From positions 248,001-312,000 of the forward strand of contig JAXLTY010000001.1 in the NCBI GenBank assembly GCA_046329815.1: DNA of 64,000 nucleotides, in the 5' to 3' direction. How positions within the stretch are numbered: the first letter of the stretch is position 1; each line of letters opens with the position of its first letter. The position numbers and the translations under genes were made by a program. Below, in pieces: positions 1 to 8,513 of this stretch. The notes below the pieces were generated by a model that made no database searches, was not told the origin of the DNA, and worked only from the letters and a program-made list of their open reading frames with translations. This DNA is from JADJSS01 sp046329815 (GTDB taxonomy: Bacteria > Bacteroidota > Bacteroidia > Chitinophagales > JADIYW01).

Positions 1-2339
1 CGGCAGAAATTGACAAAGAACGCGGTGTCGTAGTTTCCGAATGGCGCAGCGGACAAGGTGCAGGCATGCGCCTGATGAATAAGTATTTACCTACATTGTA
101 TTATAAATCACGCTATGCAGAACGCTTGCCTATCGGTGACACGGCTATCCTGATGCGAGCGCCTTACGAACGTTTATCTACTTTTTATAAAGACTGGTAT
201 CGTCCTGATTTGATGGCTGTTGTTATTGTTGGTGATATTGATGCAGAAATGATGGAAAAAGAAATCAAGATACGTTTCGGCGCATTGAAAAATCCTACCA
301 TAGAAAAGAAAAAAGAAGTGTATGATCTGCCAAAACATAAAGAAACATTGGTATCTATCTGCACCGATCCGGAAGCCACTTACTCAAGAGCAATGATCAT
401 GTATAAACATCCGGCAATAAACGGCAACTCAGCAGATGGTTATAAAAGTTATTTAGCGAATGCCTTATTTAATGGTATGCTGAATAATCGCTTGCAGGAA
501 ATTATTCAAAAACCGAATCCGCCGTTCTTCGCTGCATACTCAGGTTATGAGCGCGAAACTCGCAATAACGATGCCTATAGTTTAACCGGAATTATTAAAA
601 GCGGACAAACCGTAAAAGGATTAGAAACATTGCTGGCAGAAAATGAAAGAGTAAAAAGATTTGGATTTACACAAACAGAATTAGACCGTCAGAAAATCGA
701 TTTATTAACCGGAATTGAAAATGCAGCAAAAGAAAAAGACAAAACAGAATCAGCTTCTTTTGTCAGAGAATATGTTTCCAATTTCTTAGAAAATGAACCG
801 GCACCAGGCATCGAAGCTGAATTTAAACTGGCAAAACTATTGTTACCTGCTATTACTTTAAATGATATCAATGCATTGGCAACAAAATATATAACAGATG
901 ACAACTGCGTAATTGTATTAACAGCACCGGAAAGTGAGAAGAAGTTTTTGCCTTGGGAAAATGATATTAAAGAACTGGCTGTGAAAGCAAAAACCAAAGA
1001 CTTAAAACCGTACGTTGATGTTGTTGTGAGTGAGCCATTGCTACCACAATTACCGAAATCATCGCCTATAGTAAAAGAAACAAAAAATGACAAATACAAT
1101 ATCACTACGTTAGAATTAAAAAATGGTGTACGCGTTATTTTAAAACCAACGAATTTCAAAAACGATGAAATCTTAATGACAGCTTATAGTCCAGGTGGTT
1201 CCAACTTATACAGCGATGAAGATTTTATGAGTGCTGATTATTCTAACGCAATTGTTGCTGAAAGCGGTGTTTCTACTTTTGACAAACTGACTTTAGAAAA
1301 AATGCTGACCGGAAAAACGGTGAACGTATATCCATATGTTGGTGAAATGACCGATGGATTCGAAGGTAATTGCGTACCGAATGATCTGGAAGTGATGCTG
1401 CAGTTGGTTTATTTATATGCTACACAACCACGAAAATCAAAAGAAGATTTTAATACGTTTATGGAAAAACAAAAAGCATCAGTAGAATTGCAATTAAGCA
1501 ATCCTGGTTCATTCTTTGCGAATAAATTCCAGAATCTGATTTACAATAAAAACATTCGTCGCGGCATTACAACCGTAGAAAAACTGGATAAAGTTGATTT
1601 TGACAAAGCGATGAAAATTTACAACGAACGTTTTTCCAATGCATCTGATTTTACTTTTATTTTTGTAGGTAATTTAGATGTAGAAAAAATAAAACCGATG
1701 CTGGAAGCTTATCTTGGCGGTTTACCATCAAATGGAACAAAAGAAACCTGGAAAGATGCAGGTATCACTAAGAAAGATGGCAATGTAGTTTCAAAAGTGG
1801 AAATGGGAAAAACACCGAAAGATTTGGTTGGCATTCATTTTCATGGCGATGCAAAATGGAACGATGAAGACAATTACATTTTTAATTCGATGGTAAAAGT
1901 ATTGAGTATTCAGTTGCGCGAAGCTATGCGTGAAGATAAAGGCGGTGTCTATGGCGTTGGTGTGAATGGCGCTTTTGTACAACGACCGAAAAATGAGTAT
2001 GGAATTACGATTCAATTTAATACGGATCCGAACCGAGTAGATGAATTAGTAAAAGCAGTTTATGATAATATCAGCTTGCTGCAAACAAACGGACCAAGTG
2101 CTGAGAAAATAACAAAAGTGCAGGAAACGCAACGCAGAGAACGCGAAACAGATTTGAAAGAGAATGAGTTCTGGTTGAGCAAGATACAGTATTGCGATGA
2201 ATACAATTATGACATTAATAAATTAGATGAATATGCTAAACAAATTGATGGTTTAACAGCAGAAAAAGTGAAAGCTGCATTTAATAAATATTTTGACATG
2301 AAGAATAAAGTAGAATTGATTCTGACACCTGAGAAATAA
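1..2339 (+). CDS. M16 family zinc metallopeptidase, C-terminal part (5' end outside window)
   Basis: The reading frame is open from base 3, so the gene begins upstream; the ATG at 66 is internal. The first residues in frame (IDKERGVVVSEWR) fit the conserved segment that follows the HxxEH zinc site of M16 (insulinase/pitrilysin) peptidases; the HxxEH itself lies outside the window. The rest covers the inactive M16C half-domains with the pattern 'RPDLMAVVIVGDID' and a second LKNGVRVILKPTNFKNDEI module starting near in-window residue 370. About 780 residues are visible; full two-repeat family members are about 930 long. Members of this group are usually periplasmic or envelope-associated peptidases. 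An intrinsic terminator follows the stop directly, so the gene ends its transcript. Family assignment is secure; substrate is unknown. Confidence 0.9.
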   Translation, partial: AEIDKERGVVVSEWRSGQGAGMRLMNKYLPTLYYKSRYAERLPIGDTAILMRAPYERLSTFYKDWYRPDLMAVVIVGDIDAEMMEKEIKIRFGALKNPTIEKKKEVYDLPKHKETLVSICTDPEATYSRAMIMYKHPAINGNSADGYKSYLANALFNGMLNNRLQEIIQKPNPPFFAAYSGYERETRNNDAYSLTGIIKSGQTVKGLETLLAENERVKRFGFTQTELDRQKIDLLTGIENAAKEKDKTESASFVREYVSNFLENEPAPGIEAEFKLAKLLLPAITLNDINALATKYITDDNCVIVLTAPESEKKFLPWENDIKELAVKAKTKDLKPYVDVVVSEPLLPQLPKSSPIVKETKNDKYNITTLELKNGVRVILKPTNFKNDEILMTAYSPGGSNLYSDEDFMSADYSNAIVAESGVSTFDKLTLEKMLTGKTVNVYPYVGEMTDGFEGNCVPNDLEVMLQLVYLYATQPRKSKEDFNTFMEKQKASVELQLSNPGSFFANKFQNLIYNKNIRRGITTVEKLDKVDFDKAMKIYNERFSNASDFTFIFVGNLDVEKIKPMLEAYLGGLPSNGTKETWKDAGITKKDGNVVSKVEMGKTPKDLVGIHFHGDAKWNDEDNYIFNSMVKVLSIQLREAMREDKGGVYGVGVNGAFVQRPKNEYGITIQFNTDPNRVDELVKAVYDNISLLQTNGPSAEKITKVQETQRRERETDLKENEFWLSKIQYCDEYNYDINKLDEYAKQIDGLTAEKVKAAFNKYFDMKNKVELILTPEK

Positions 2340-2360
2340 TCATGGTAACTATAATTGAAT

Positions 2361-2393
2361 AAAAAAAGGTTAGTGTGAACTAACCTTTTTTTT
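2361..2393 (+). terminator. Intrinsic terminator after the M16 peptidase gene
   Basis: A perfect 7-bp stem (GGTTAGT at 2368-2374 with ACTAACC at 2379-2385, loop GTGA) lies between seven A and eight T residues, 22 bases after the stop codon. The A-stem-T symmetry means it could also work on the minus strand for the restriction-modification genes. Confidence 0.85.
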
Positions 2394-2420
2394 ACAGTTG
2401 TATTCAAACTATAATAGTTT

Positions 2421-2528
2421 TTATTTCTCAGCCATTTCATTTTTAAAACTATCTAACGAAGCATAAACCTGGTTGATCACTTCATTAAACACCTGCATTT
2501 GTTTTGGCGTAATATTTTTCCGATATTT
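2421..2528 (-). pseudogene. C-terminal remnant of a MarR-type regulator
   Basis: On the minus strand, directly after the stop of the restriction endonuclease gene and in the same frame, 35 codons read KYRK, then NITPKQMQVFNEVINQV, and end ASLDSFKNEMAEK before a stop at 2421-2423. This resembles the last 30 residues of the intact MarR protein encoded at 4531-4986 (NDLTEEEKNAFFNVVNQV then PKGLEQLKKSIE) in both spacing and composition: an N-[IL]-T start, then a shared F-N-V-[IV]-NQV core. There is no start codon or N-terminal part. I read it as the tail of a marR gene separated from its body by insertion of the restriction-modification pair. DNA identity with the intact tail is low, so an older event or a paralogue is possible. 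Confidence 0.55.
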
Positions 2529-3650
2529 TTAATCTTCGTCTTTTTCTTCATCTTCATAATTAAATTCAACTTTGCTTTGAGAAATTATCTCATTTAATAT
2601 CTGATTCAAATAACCTAACTGTATGGTTTCTTCAAATCTATTAATCAGTATTGGAATATTAATTATTTCTTCAATACAGCTCATATAATTTGCAACAACT
2701 TCTTCAATTGCATATACTTTTTTAGCGTTTTGTTGAATCTTATCGATTAACATCTTTTTATCTTCGTTAGATTTTATTACGAATGTTAATGGATATTTTT
2801 GGATTTTATCAATATCTAAAAAATATTTTTTAAAATCCAAAGTTTCTGTTACTTGAAAAAATCTACCAAGCGGTTTCATTACAAAATCGATTCCACCATC
2901 ATTTGCATTTGTTCGACCTGTTTTGTATAACATGAGTGTTTCTTCATTTAAGGAATCTAACGAATATTCAAAACCCCAGTAAATTTTTTGATTTTTATAA
3001 TAATACTTTAATATTGAATAACTTACGATTTCAAAGAGTCTTGCATCAACATTTGGTGCAAGTAATCCTTCAATAAAATCTTTTACTTTTTCTGAAGATG
3101 TTGATTCAATTTTTTGTAAATCAGAACTAATTTGTACAAATCTTTTAAAGGCATCTTGTTTTGTTTTTGAATATTCATCAATAATATCAATTATTGCATC
3201 TGCAATATTTATAGTTGATTTTCCGATTCTTATCTTTAGAAGTTTATCATTTATCCAGTAACGTTTTTTCGTATGAATTATTGGTTGAAATTCTGACAAC
3301 GGAAAGTATTTTCTAAATTCTGAATTTGTTCTATTGTTGAAATAATGATTTTGTATTTTATTGCCAAATGGAAGTGCTTTGGCATTGGCTAATAATACTG
3401 AAAATGCTGCACCTTCATATTTTGAATAATCACCTGAATTATTATACCCATGAGATATGTAATCTTTAATTATCACATACATGGCATATAAAGTTCCAAA
3501 ACTTGAACGTGCTTTAGATCCTTTTGTAGCAGAGCGTGTTTTTTCATTTACATACTTTAACAAATCGCTATTTTCAAAAACAAGCTCAGCATCATTTTTA
3601 AAGTGAGTTGTTAAGATTGACTTTATAATCTTGGTAAATTCGTGTTCCAT
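2529..3650 (-). CDS. Type II restriction endonuclease
   Basis: A 373-residue soluble protein that starts 4 bases after the stop of an adenine methyltransferase gene, the classic layout of a type II restriction-modification pair. The C-terminal half carries the segment GRTNANDGGIDFVMKP (about residues 243-258) followed by GRFFQVTE. This looks like a PD-(D/E)xK-type nuclease core, with the Asp in GGID and the beta strand FFQVTE, though the usual Lys is not obvious. The specificity should match its partner; the methyltransferase is closest to YhdJ, whose site is ATGCAT. The N-terminal half is Lys- and Asn-rich with no motif I recognise. The region appears more AT-rich than its neighbours, in keeping with horizontal acquisition. 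The role is inferred mainly from context. Confidence 0.75.
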   Translation of the reverse strand: MEHEFTKIIKSILTTHFKNDAELVFENSDLLKYVNEKTRSATKGSKARSSFGTLYAMYVIIKDYISHGYNNSGDYSKYEGAAFSVLLANAKALPFGNKIQNHYFNNRTNSEFRKYFPLSEFQPIIHTKKRYWINDKLLKIRIGKSTINIADAIIDIIDEYSKTKQDAFKRFVQISSDLQKIESTSSEKVKDFIEGLLAPNVDARLFEIVSYSILKYYYKNQKIYWGFEYSLDSLNEETLMLYKTGRTNANDGGIDFVMKPLGRFFQVTETLDFKKYFLDIDKIQKYPLTFVIKSNEDKKMLIDKIQQNAKKVYAIEEVVANYMSCIEEIINIPILINRFEETIQLGYLNQILNEIISQSKVEFNYEDEEKDED

Positions 3651-3654
3651 TTAA

Positions 3655-4512
3655 TTATTCAAACAAGGTTAGATTCTGTGCGGTGGTTATTTTGGCACTT
3701 TCAAAAGTGCGTATTTCTTTTTGTAGTTTTTCACCATTAAATTCCGTGGCTAATTGCAATCTGCGTAATCCAATTTTCACATATTTATCTTCCAGCTCAA
3801 TTCCAATAGATTTCCTACCTAATTTTTTTGCTACAAAACACGTTGTAAATGTACCTGAAAATGGGTCCATAACCACATCACCGATATTTGAGCTTGCTTT
3901 AATAATTCGTTCTAATAAAGCAATTGGCTTTTGTGTTGGATGATCTTCGTACTCGTCCATCCTGTAACGAACGCGAGAAAATTCCCAAACATTTCCAGGT
4001 ATTTTTTCAGAATTATAGACAGTTGGAACTGGCTTTCTGTAATCAATTAATTTTCTTTTTGCACCTGTTTTTGCTTCTACTAATATATCATTCGTATTAA
4101 ACGTGTAATTATCTGCGTCTTTTACGCAAAATAAAATGGGCTCATACATAGAACCATAATATTTTTTTGCCTGAACACCAGAACTATCGTAATACCAAAC
4201 CAATCGAGAAAGAATATTCAATTTTTTGCGAAGATATACATCAAAAAATGGCATATATTGTGTTGCAGTCATCACATAAAAACTGCCATTAGGTTTTAAT
4301 TTATTTATACACAAATCAAGCCATTGATAACACCAGTGTAAATAGCTTTCTTCTGTTTTCCATTTTTCTATTTTCCCATTAAAATTTTTGCCAATATTAT
4401 ATGGCGGATCTGCAAATATTAAATCAATAGAATTATCAGGAATATTATTCTCTAACACATCTAAGGCATCGCCAAAAAATATTTTATGGTCATTATCACT
4501 AAATATTTCCAT
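3655..4512 (-). CDS. DNA adenine-N6 methyltransferase, beta class, YhdJ-like
   Basis: A 285-residue methyltransferase of a type II system. Motif IV, DPPY, is at residues 35-38 (FADPPYNIGKNFNG); the SAM-binding motif DPFSGTFTT is near the C-terminus; HPTQKP precedes it. This order (catalytic motif first) is the beta class. Long stretches match what I know of E. coli YhdJ: VWYYDSSGVQAKKYYGSMYE, VEAKTGAKRKLIDYRKP, PGNVWEFSRVRY. YhdJ methylates adenine in ATGCAT, so that is the predicted target. YhdJ is an orphan enzyme in E. coli, while here a nuclease gene follows after 4 bases. An 18-base gap separates it from the upstream marR stop, so the three genes may be co-transcribed. Confidence 0.93.
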   Translation of the reverse strand: MEIFSDNDHKIFFGDALDVLENNIPDNSIDLIFADPPYNIGKNFNGKIEKWKTEESYLHWCYQWLDLCINKLKPNGSFYVMTATQYMPFFDVYLRKKLNILSRLVWYYDSSGVQAKKYYGSMYEPILFCVKDADNYTFNTNDILVEAKTGAKRKLIDYRKPVPTVYNSEKIPGNVWEFSRVRYRMDEYEDHPTQKPIALLERIIKASSNIGDVVMDPFSGTFTTCFVAKKLGRKSIGIELEDKYVKIGLRRLQLATEFNGEKLQKEIRTFESAKITTAQNLTLFE

Positions 4513-4530
4513 ATCCTAAAAATAATAAAA

Positions 4531-4986
4531 TTATTCGATTGATTTTTTTAATTGTTCCAAACCTTTTGGAACTTGATTTACAACATTAAAAAAGGCATTT
4601 TTTTCTTCTTCTGTTAAATCATTCGTAATAAATTTTTCTAAATTAAAAACTGCTTTTAATGCAATCTTTCTTAATTTCTTACCAAGTGGTGTTAAATGAA
4701 CCAATACCTTTCTATTATCATTTTTATCTTGTACACGAATTAATGTTCCTTTTTCTTCTAAATAATTTAATGTGCGTGTTAAACTATTTGGCCCCATTCC
4801 AATGCGTGGTGCAATTTTAGTAACAGGCACACCATCATCTTCATAAATTGCTAATAAAACAAAAGCGTGCGATAATGTTCCATCATAATGAGATGCTAAC
4901 TCGTTAAATAATTTTGATAATGACAACCATGATGTACGCAAATGATAGACAACCATCTTATTTGCTGCTTCCTGAAATAAATCCAT
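4531..4986 (-). CDS. MarR-family transcriptional regulator
   Basis: A 151-residue winged-helix protein. The DNA-binding part runs from about residue 55 (VPVTKIAPRIGMGPNSLTRT, the helix-turn-helix) through the wing (LIRVQDKNDNRKVLVHLT). Flanking helices form the dimer interface typical of MarR. It is divergent from the dehydratase/FabG pair, with 52 bases between the start codons, so it may control that pair and itself. It also lies directly upstream of the restriction-modification genes. Its C-terminal sequence has a diverged counterpart at 2421-2528, on the other side of those genes. The ligand and operator are unknown. Confidence 0.85.
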   Translation of the reverse strand: MDLFQEAANKMVVYHLRTSWLSLSKLFNELASHYDGTLSHAFVLLAIYEDDGVPVTKIAPRIGMGPNSLTRTLNYLEEKGTLIRVQDKNDNRKVLVHLTPLGKKLRKIALKAVFNLEKFITNDLTEEEKNAFFNVVNQVPKGLEQLKKSIE

Positions 4987-5038
4987 AAGCTAAAAGTAAA
5001 AAATAAAACAGAATGCAGTATCTTGTTGTAGCAAAAAA

Positions 5039-5626
5039 ATGAATGCAAGCATTGAAAAATATCTGATCGCCTACAATTTGGTGCAACTAACAGGCTGGTT
5101 GTTGGCATTAATTATTTTGCCTGTCAATTTTATATTTTCAATATTTATAGTCGCTTTTTTTCAATTCATTTCTTTATTGGAAATTGTACATGCGCATCAA
5201 AAATGGACGCAATCTTCACCTGTTTTATGTTTTATACAAATAGGCGCAAGATTATTTATTTTGTTTTTCACCATCAAAATTTTATTTATTTCAATCTTTA
5301 ATCCTATTGCGAATTTTTATAAGATAGTTTGTTTAATGTTGACAACATGGTGTATTGCCGAAATAATTAGGTGTACCTATTATCTATCTCAATTAATAAA
5401 GAAAGAAAAGCATATAATTACATGGCTACGTTATTCAGCATTTATGGTATTATATCCAATTGGTGTTGCTTGTGAATTTTTAATAATGTACTTAGTTTTT
5501 ATTAATAATAATCTTGCAATGAAAATTATATTAATTGTGGTTGCAATTGCATACATGTTTATATTTCCAAAACTATATTTGCATTTGCTTAAACAACGAA
5601 AACAAAAACTATACACAGTTAACTAA
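5039..5626 (+). CDS. 3-hydroxyacyl-CoA dehydratase, Phs1/HACD (PTPLA) family
   Basis: A 195-residue integral membrane protein with about six hydrophobic helices. It matches the eukaryotic very-long-chain 3-hydroxyacyl-CoA dehydratase family (yeast Phs1, human HACD1-4): YNLVQLTGW at the start, LEIVH, QIGARL, then WCIAEIIRCTYYL, LRYSAFMVLYPIGVACE and a final FPKLYLHLLKQRKQ. The catalytic Tyr and Glu of Phs1 are seven residues apart; here they are Tyr139 and Glu146. The reaction would be removal of water from 3-hydroxyacyl-CoA to give trans-2-enoyl-CoA. The next gene encodes a 3-oxoacyl reductase, the preceding step. There is no cleavable signal peptide. The family is best known from eukaryotes, so its presence in a bacterium is notable. 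Confidence 0.88.
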   Translation: MNASIEKYLIAYNLVQLTGWLLALIILPVNFIFSIFIVAFFQFISLLEIVHAHQKWTQSSPVLCFIQIGARLFILFFTIKILFISIFNPIANFYKIVCLMLTTWCIAEIIRCTYYLSQLIKKEKHIITWLRYSAFMVLYPIGVACEFLIMYLVFINNNLAMKIILIVVAIAYMFIFPKLYLHLLKQRKQKLYTVN

Positions 5627-5655
5627 TAACTTATAACATTTAACCAATAACTTCA
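5619..5655. repeat. GTTATAA-type repeat between dehydratase and FabG genes
   Basis: AATAACTTATAAC-ATTTAACCAATAACTT fills the 32-base gap and the 3' end of the dehydratase gene (its last codons read GTT AAC). It is the same family as the copies at 31041-31138, 32078-32116 and 51829-52287. Confidence 0.5.
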
Positions 5656-5658
5656 AAC

Positions 5659-6975
5659 ATGAGCGACTTCTTACAAAATCCGTTAGTAAAACAAATTGCA
5701 AAAGCAGTAAATCTACCATTGCCGATTCCTGCTTTGTTAAACAGAAACTTACAGCCGTTTTCTGATACGGAAATCGAATATAAAAAAGTGACAATCATAG
5801 GAAATGAGAATGAGTTATCGAAAGCGCTTCATAAAATTTTAAATACAAAATGTATTCTAACTACAGCATATGAAAATAAATTTGATGGAATTGTTTTAAA
5901 TGCAACAGGTATTCAAACCATTGAAGACACGACTGATTTTTTTAAAGAAGCACAACGTGTGATTTCTAAATTGAATAAAAACGGACGTGTTGTTGTTTTA
6001 ACAAAAGAAGATTCCACCAACAGAGAATCGTTTGCTGTACAAAATGCATTTGAAGGTTTTACGCGCGCTTTGTCGAAAGAGCTTGGAAAATATGGCACTA
6101 CAGCCAATCATTTGCGCATTACAAATGCTGTTGCTGAAAATATTTCGACTGCCGTTTTATTTTTCTTGTCTGATAAATCATCTTTTATTACAGGACAAGT
6201 CGTTGAATTAAACACTGGTCGTTTTACAAAATCAGTTACAGAAAATTTATTATTACAAGACAAAGTAGCTATTGTTACAGGCGGCGCGCGTGGCATTGGT
6301 GCAGCAGTTGCACATGTATTGCATCGCGAAGGCGCGAAAGTAATTATTGTAGATGTACCACAGGCAAGTGATGATGCAAATGCATTGGCTTTTGAAATTA
6401 ACGGCGGTTGCTTTTTAATTGATATTACACAAAATGATGCTGCTGAAAAAATACAAAAATATGTTTTAGATAAATTTGGCAAACTCGATATTTTAGTGAA
6501 TAACGCAGGTATCACACGCGATAAAACACTTGCAAAAATGAGCGAGCAGCAATGGAACAGCGTGATGCAGGTAAACTTAAAAGCAACCATTAATCTTACC
6601 GAACAATTTATAAAAAACGGTTTCACTGAAAACGCAAAAGTGATTGGCTTGGCTTCTATTTCAGGTATCGCAGGCAACGTCGGTCAAACGAATTATTCTG
6701 CGTCAAAAGCAGGTATGATCGCTTACATGAAAGCCATTGCACAGACACAAAAAAACATTTATGCAAACGCAGTTGCACCAGGTTTTATCGAAACAAAAAT
6801 GACCGAAAGTTTGCCCTTATTTGTGAAAGAAGGCGGCCGCAGATTATCCACTTTAAAACAAGGTGGTTTGCCTGAAGACGTTGCAGAACTTATCGGATTT
6901 TTGGCTTCGCCACTATCAGATGGTATTAATGGAAATTGCATTCGTGTGTGTGGCGGCAGCATGATTGGCGCATAA
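5659..6975 (+). CDS. High-molecular-weight 3-oxoacyl-CoA/ACP reductase (FabG4-like)
   Basis: A 438-residue two-domain short-chain dehydrogenase. Residues 1 to about 195 form a degenerate flavodoxin-like Rossmann domain; the rest is a full SDR domain with the NAD(P) motif TGGARGIG (207-214), LVNNAGITRD, and the catalytic Ser333, Tyr346 and Lys350 (YSASK). The ending GNCIRVCGGSMIGA matches the mycobacterial FabG4 group (Rv0242c), which also has the long N-terminal extension. It would reduce 3-oxoacyl thioesters to 3-hydroxyacyl thioesters. It lies 32 bases after the Phs1-like dehydratase gene, so two consecutive steps of acyl-chain elongation or breakdown are encoded together. In mycobacteria the partner is a hot-dog dehydratase, which is replaced here. 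Confidence 0.92.
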   Translation: MSDFLQNPLVKQIAKAVNLPLPIPALLNRNLQPFSDTEIEYKKVTIIGNENELSKALHKILNTKCILTTAYENKFDGIVLNATGIQTIEDTTDFFKEAQRVISKLNKNGRVVVLTKEDSTNRESFAVQNAFEGFTRALSKELGKYGTTANHLRITNAVAENISTAVLFFLSDKSSFITGQVVELNTGRFTKSVTENLLLQDKVAIVTGGARGIGAAVAHVLHREGAKVIIVDVPQASDDANALAFEINGGCFLIDITQNDAAEKIQKYVLDKFGKLDILVNNAGITRDKTLAKMSEQQWNSVMQVNLKATINLTEQFIKNGFTENAKVIGLASISGIAGNVGQTNYSASKAGMIAYMKAIAQTQKNIYANAVAPGFIETKMTESLPLFVKEGGRRLSTLKQGGLPEDVAELIGFLASPLSDGINGNCIRVCGGSMIGA

Positions 6976-7106
6976 TTTTCACACTTTTTTAAAGATTTTG
7001 CTACATTTCTTAACGTTTATTGTGATAATGTAAATTTTTTATTTATTTTAGTTCACGCTAATATTAATTAAAGATTCTACATATAAACAGAAAAAACAAT
7101 AAACAA

Positions 7107-8381
7107 ATGAAAAAAATCAAACACACATTTTTATTCACACTTCTTATTGCTATTACTTTTTCAACATTTGCAAATGAAAAAGCATTTTTAAAATATGCAG
7201 CAAAACCAAAAAAGAAAGACCAAACAAATGTAGCGGAAGCACATCCAAATAAAATTGGACGCGCAGGTTATTTGTCTATTTCAGGTGGTTATGGAATTCC
7301 TTTTTTATCAACTGCGATGCGTTCGCCTTTAAAAGAAATTGGTGATAAAGACTGGTATCAACGAAATGGTGATTTGAGTGTAAGACCAATCATCGGTACG
7401 AATGGAAACGGATTTGCTTTGAATGTTGCAGGTGGTATCATGTTCAACAGATATATCGGTTTTGAAGCACAGCTCTCTGCGTGCTGGCATCCGGAAGCAT
7501 TAGATGCGCGCATCGATATTCCGACTTATTATGCGACTCAAAAGTCAGCTACTTTCGGTATGTATTTATCTACGCATTTGGTAATGCGTTGGGACAATGG
7601 AAAACGTTTTGGTGTGTTTGCTAAAGTTGGTCCGTTATTGCCTTTCTTCGGTGCGCCTGATACACGTGCTTACATTCATGACCAACAAGGTAGAATTATT
7701 GAAACATTAGCAGGGTTACCTATCTTACCTTTAAATATTTCAGGATTGGCAAATCTTGATATCGAGTTGATCGGACGATCAAAATCTACTTTTAATCCAA
7801 CAATAGGTTTAAGTGCTGCCATTGGAGCTGAAATTAAATTAAATAAAAACTTCTCATTATTTGGCGAAGTAAGAGTACAGGCATACACAATTACCATAAA
7901 AGAAACAGAATTTTATGAGTTTGAGCAACATGCTAGCATTAACGTATTAGGTATTAAATTACCGGCACCGGATGGTCTGTTACCATTTCCATCAAATATT
8001 AACAGCATAGATGAAACACCTGAATTCTTAAAAACAATTTCATACAAGAAAGAAATTAACGAAGAATCAAATACTGCGCGTTATGGCTTTAAATCGTTGT
8101 TTCCTGCAGGTGGTTTGTTAGGTGGTTTATTGAATCCAAGTGGTGCACCTTTGGTTGATCCAAACAAACCAATGGATGAAGTACAACCAAAAATCAATGC
8201 ATCTTCTTTATATTTTAATGCAGGTATCAGAATCAGTTTCCCAAATAAAAAATACGCCGTGGCAAATAAAACAGATTCTTTTAAAGCAAACAAAGGCGAG
8301 AAAAAATCTAAAAAAAGCAAAAAATCTAAAATGTCAGATACACCGGAAGCAGAACCAGGCACAGCAGTTCCTGAGCAATAG
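7107..8381 (+). CDS. Outer-membrane beta-barrel protein of unknown function
   Basis: A 424-residue exported protein. A signal peptide is clear (KKIKHTFLFTLLIAITFSTFA, cleavage near residue 22). After a short basic linker, alternating hydrophobic strands with glycine and aromatic residues (GYLSISGGYGIP, GFALNVAGGIMFNRYIGFEA, NASSLYFNAGIRISF) suggest an outer-membrane barrel. The C-terminus is unusual: after the last strand comes a Lys/Ser-rich tail (KKSKKSKKSKMS) and an acidic-proline end instead of a terminal aromatic residue, so the tail would face the periplasm or be a linker. No catalytic motif is seen. It stands alone, with a terminator 20 bases downstream. I do not recognise a named family. 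Confidence 0.7.
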   Translation: MKKIKHTFLFTLLIAITFSTFANEKAFLKYAAKPKKKDQTNVAEAHPNKIGRAGYLSISGGYGIPFLSTAMRSPLKEIGDKDWYQRNGDLSVRPIIGTNGNGFALNVAGGIMFNRYIGFEAQLSACWHPEALDARIDIPTYYATQKSATFGMYLSTHLVMRWDNGKRFGVFAKVGPLLPFFGAPDTRAYIHDQQGRIIETLAGLPILPLNISGLANLDIELIGRSKSTFNPTIGLSAAIGAEIKLNKNFSLFGEVRVQAYTITIKETEFYEFEQHASINVLGIKLPAPDGLLPFPSNINSIDETPEFLKTISYKKEINEESNTARYGFKSLFPAGGLLGGLLNPSGAPLVDPNKPMDEVQPKINASSLYFNAGIRISFPNKKYAVANKTDSFKANKGEKKSKKSKKSKMSDTPEAEPGTAVPEQ

Positions 8382-8400
8382 TCATTTTTGAAAAACAATA

Positions 8401-8437
8401 AAAAAAGGCATTCTTACATTTTGAGAATGCCTTTTTT
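8401..8437 (+). terminator. Intrinsic terminator after the barrel gene
   Basis: Perfect 8-bp stem GGCATTCT (8407-8414) / AGAATGCC (8424-8431), preceded by six A and followed by six T residues. Confidence 0.9.
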
Positions 8438-8513
8438 ATTTAGATAATTTCTTTTGTGCGTAATTCAACTTATTGATTATAATGCTTAAATTGTGTATGC
8501 AAAACACTAGCTG

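Noticed and set aside
185..1159. Long minus-strand open frames inside the M16 peptidase gene
   Set aside because: They lie fully within a well-supported gene, lack recognisable domains and are explained by codon composition. The same applies to the other long overlapping frames across the window, such as 6108-6677 and 17346-17681.
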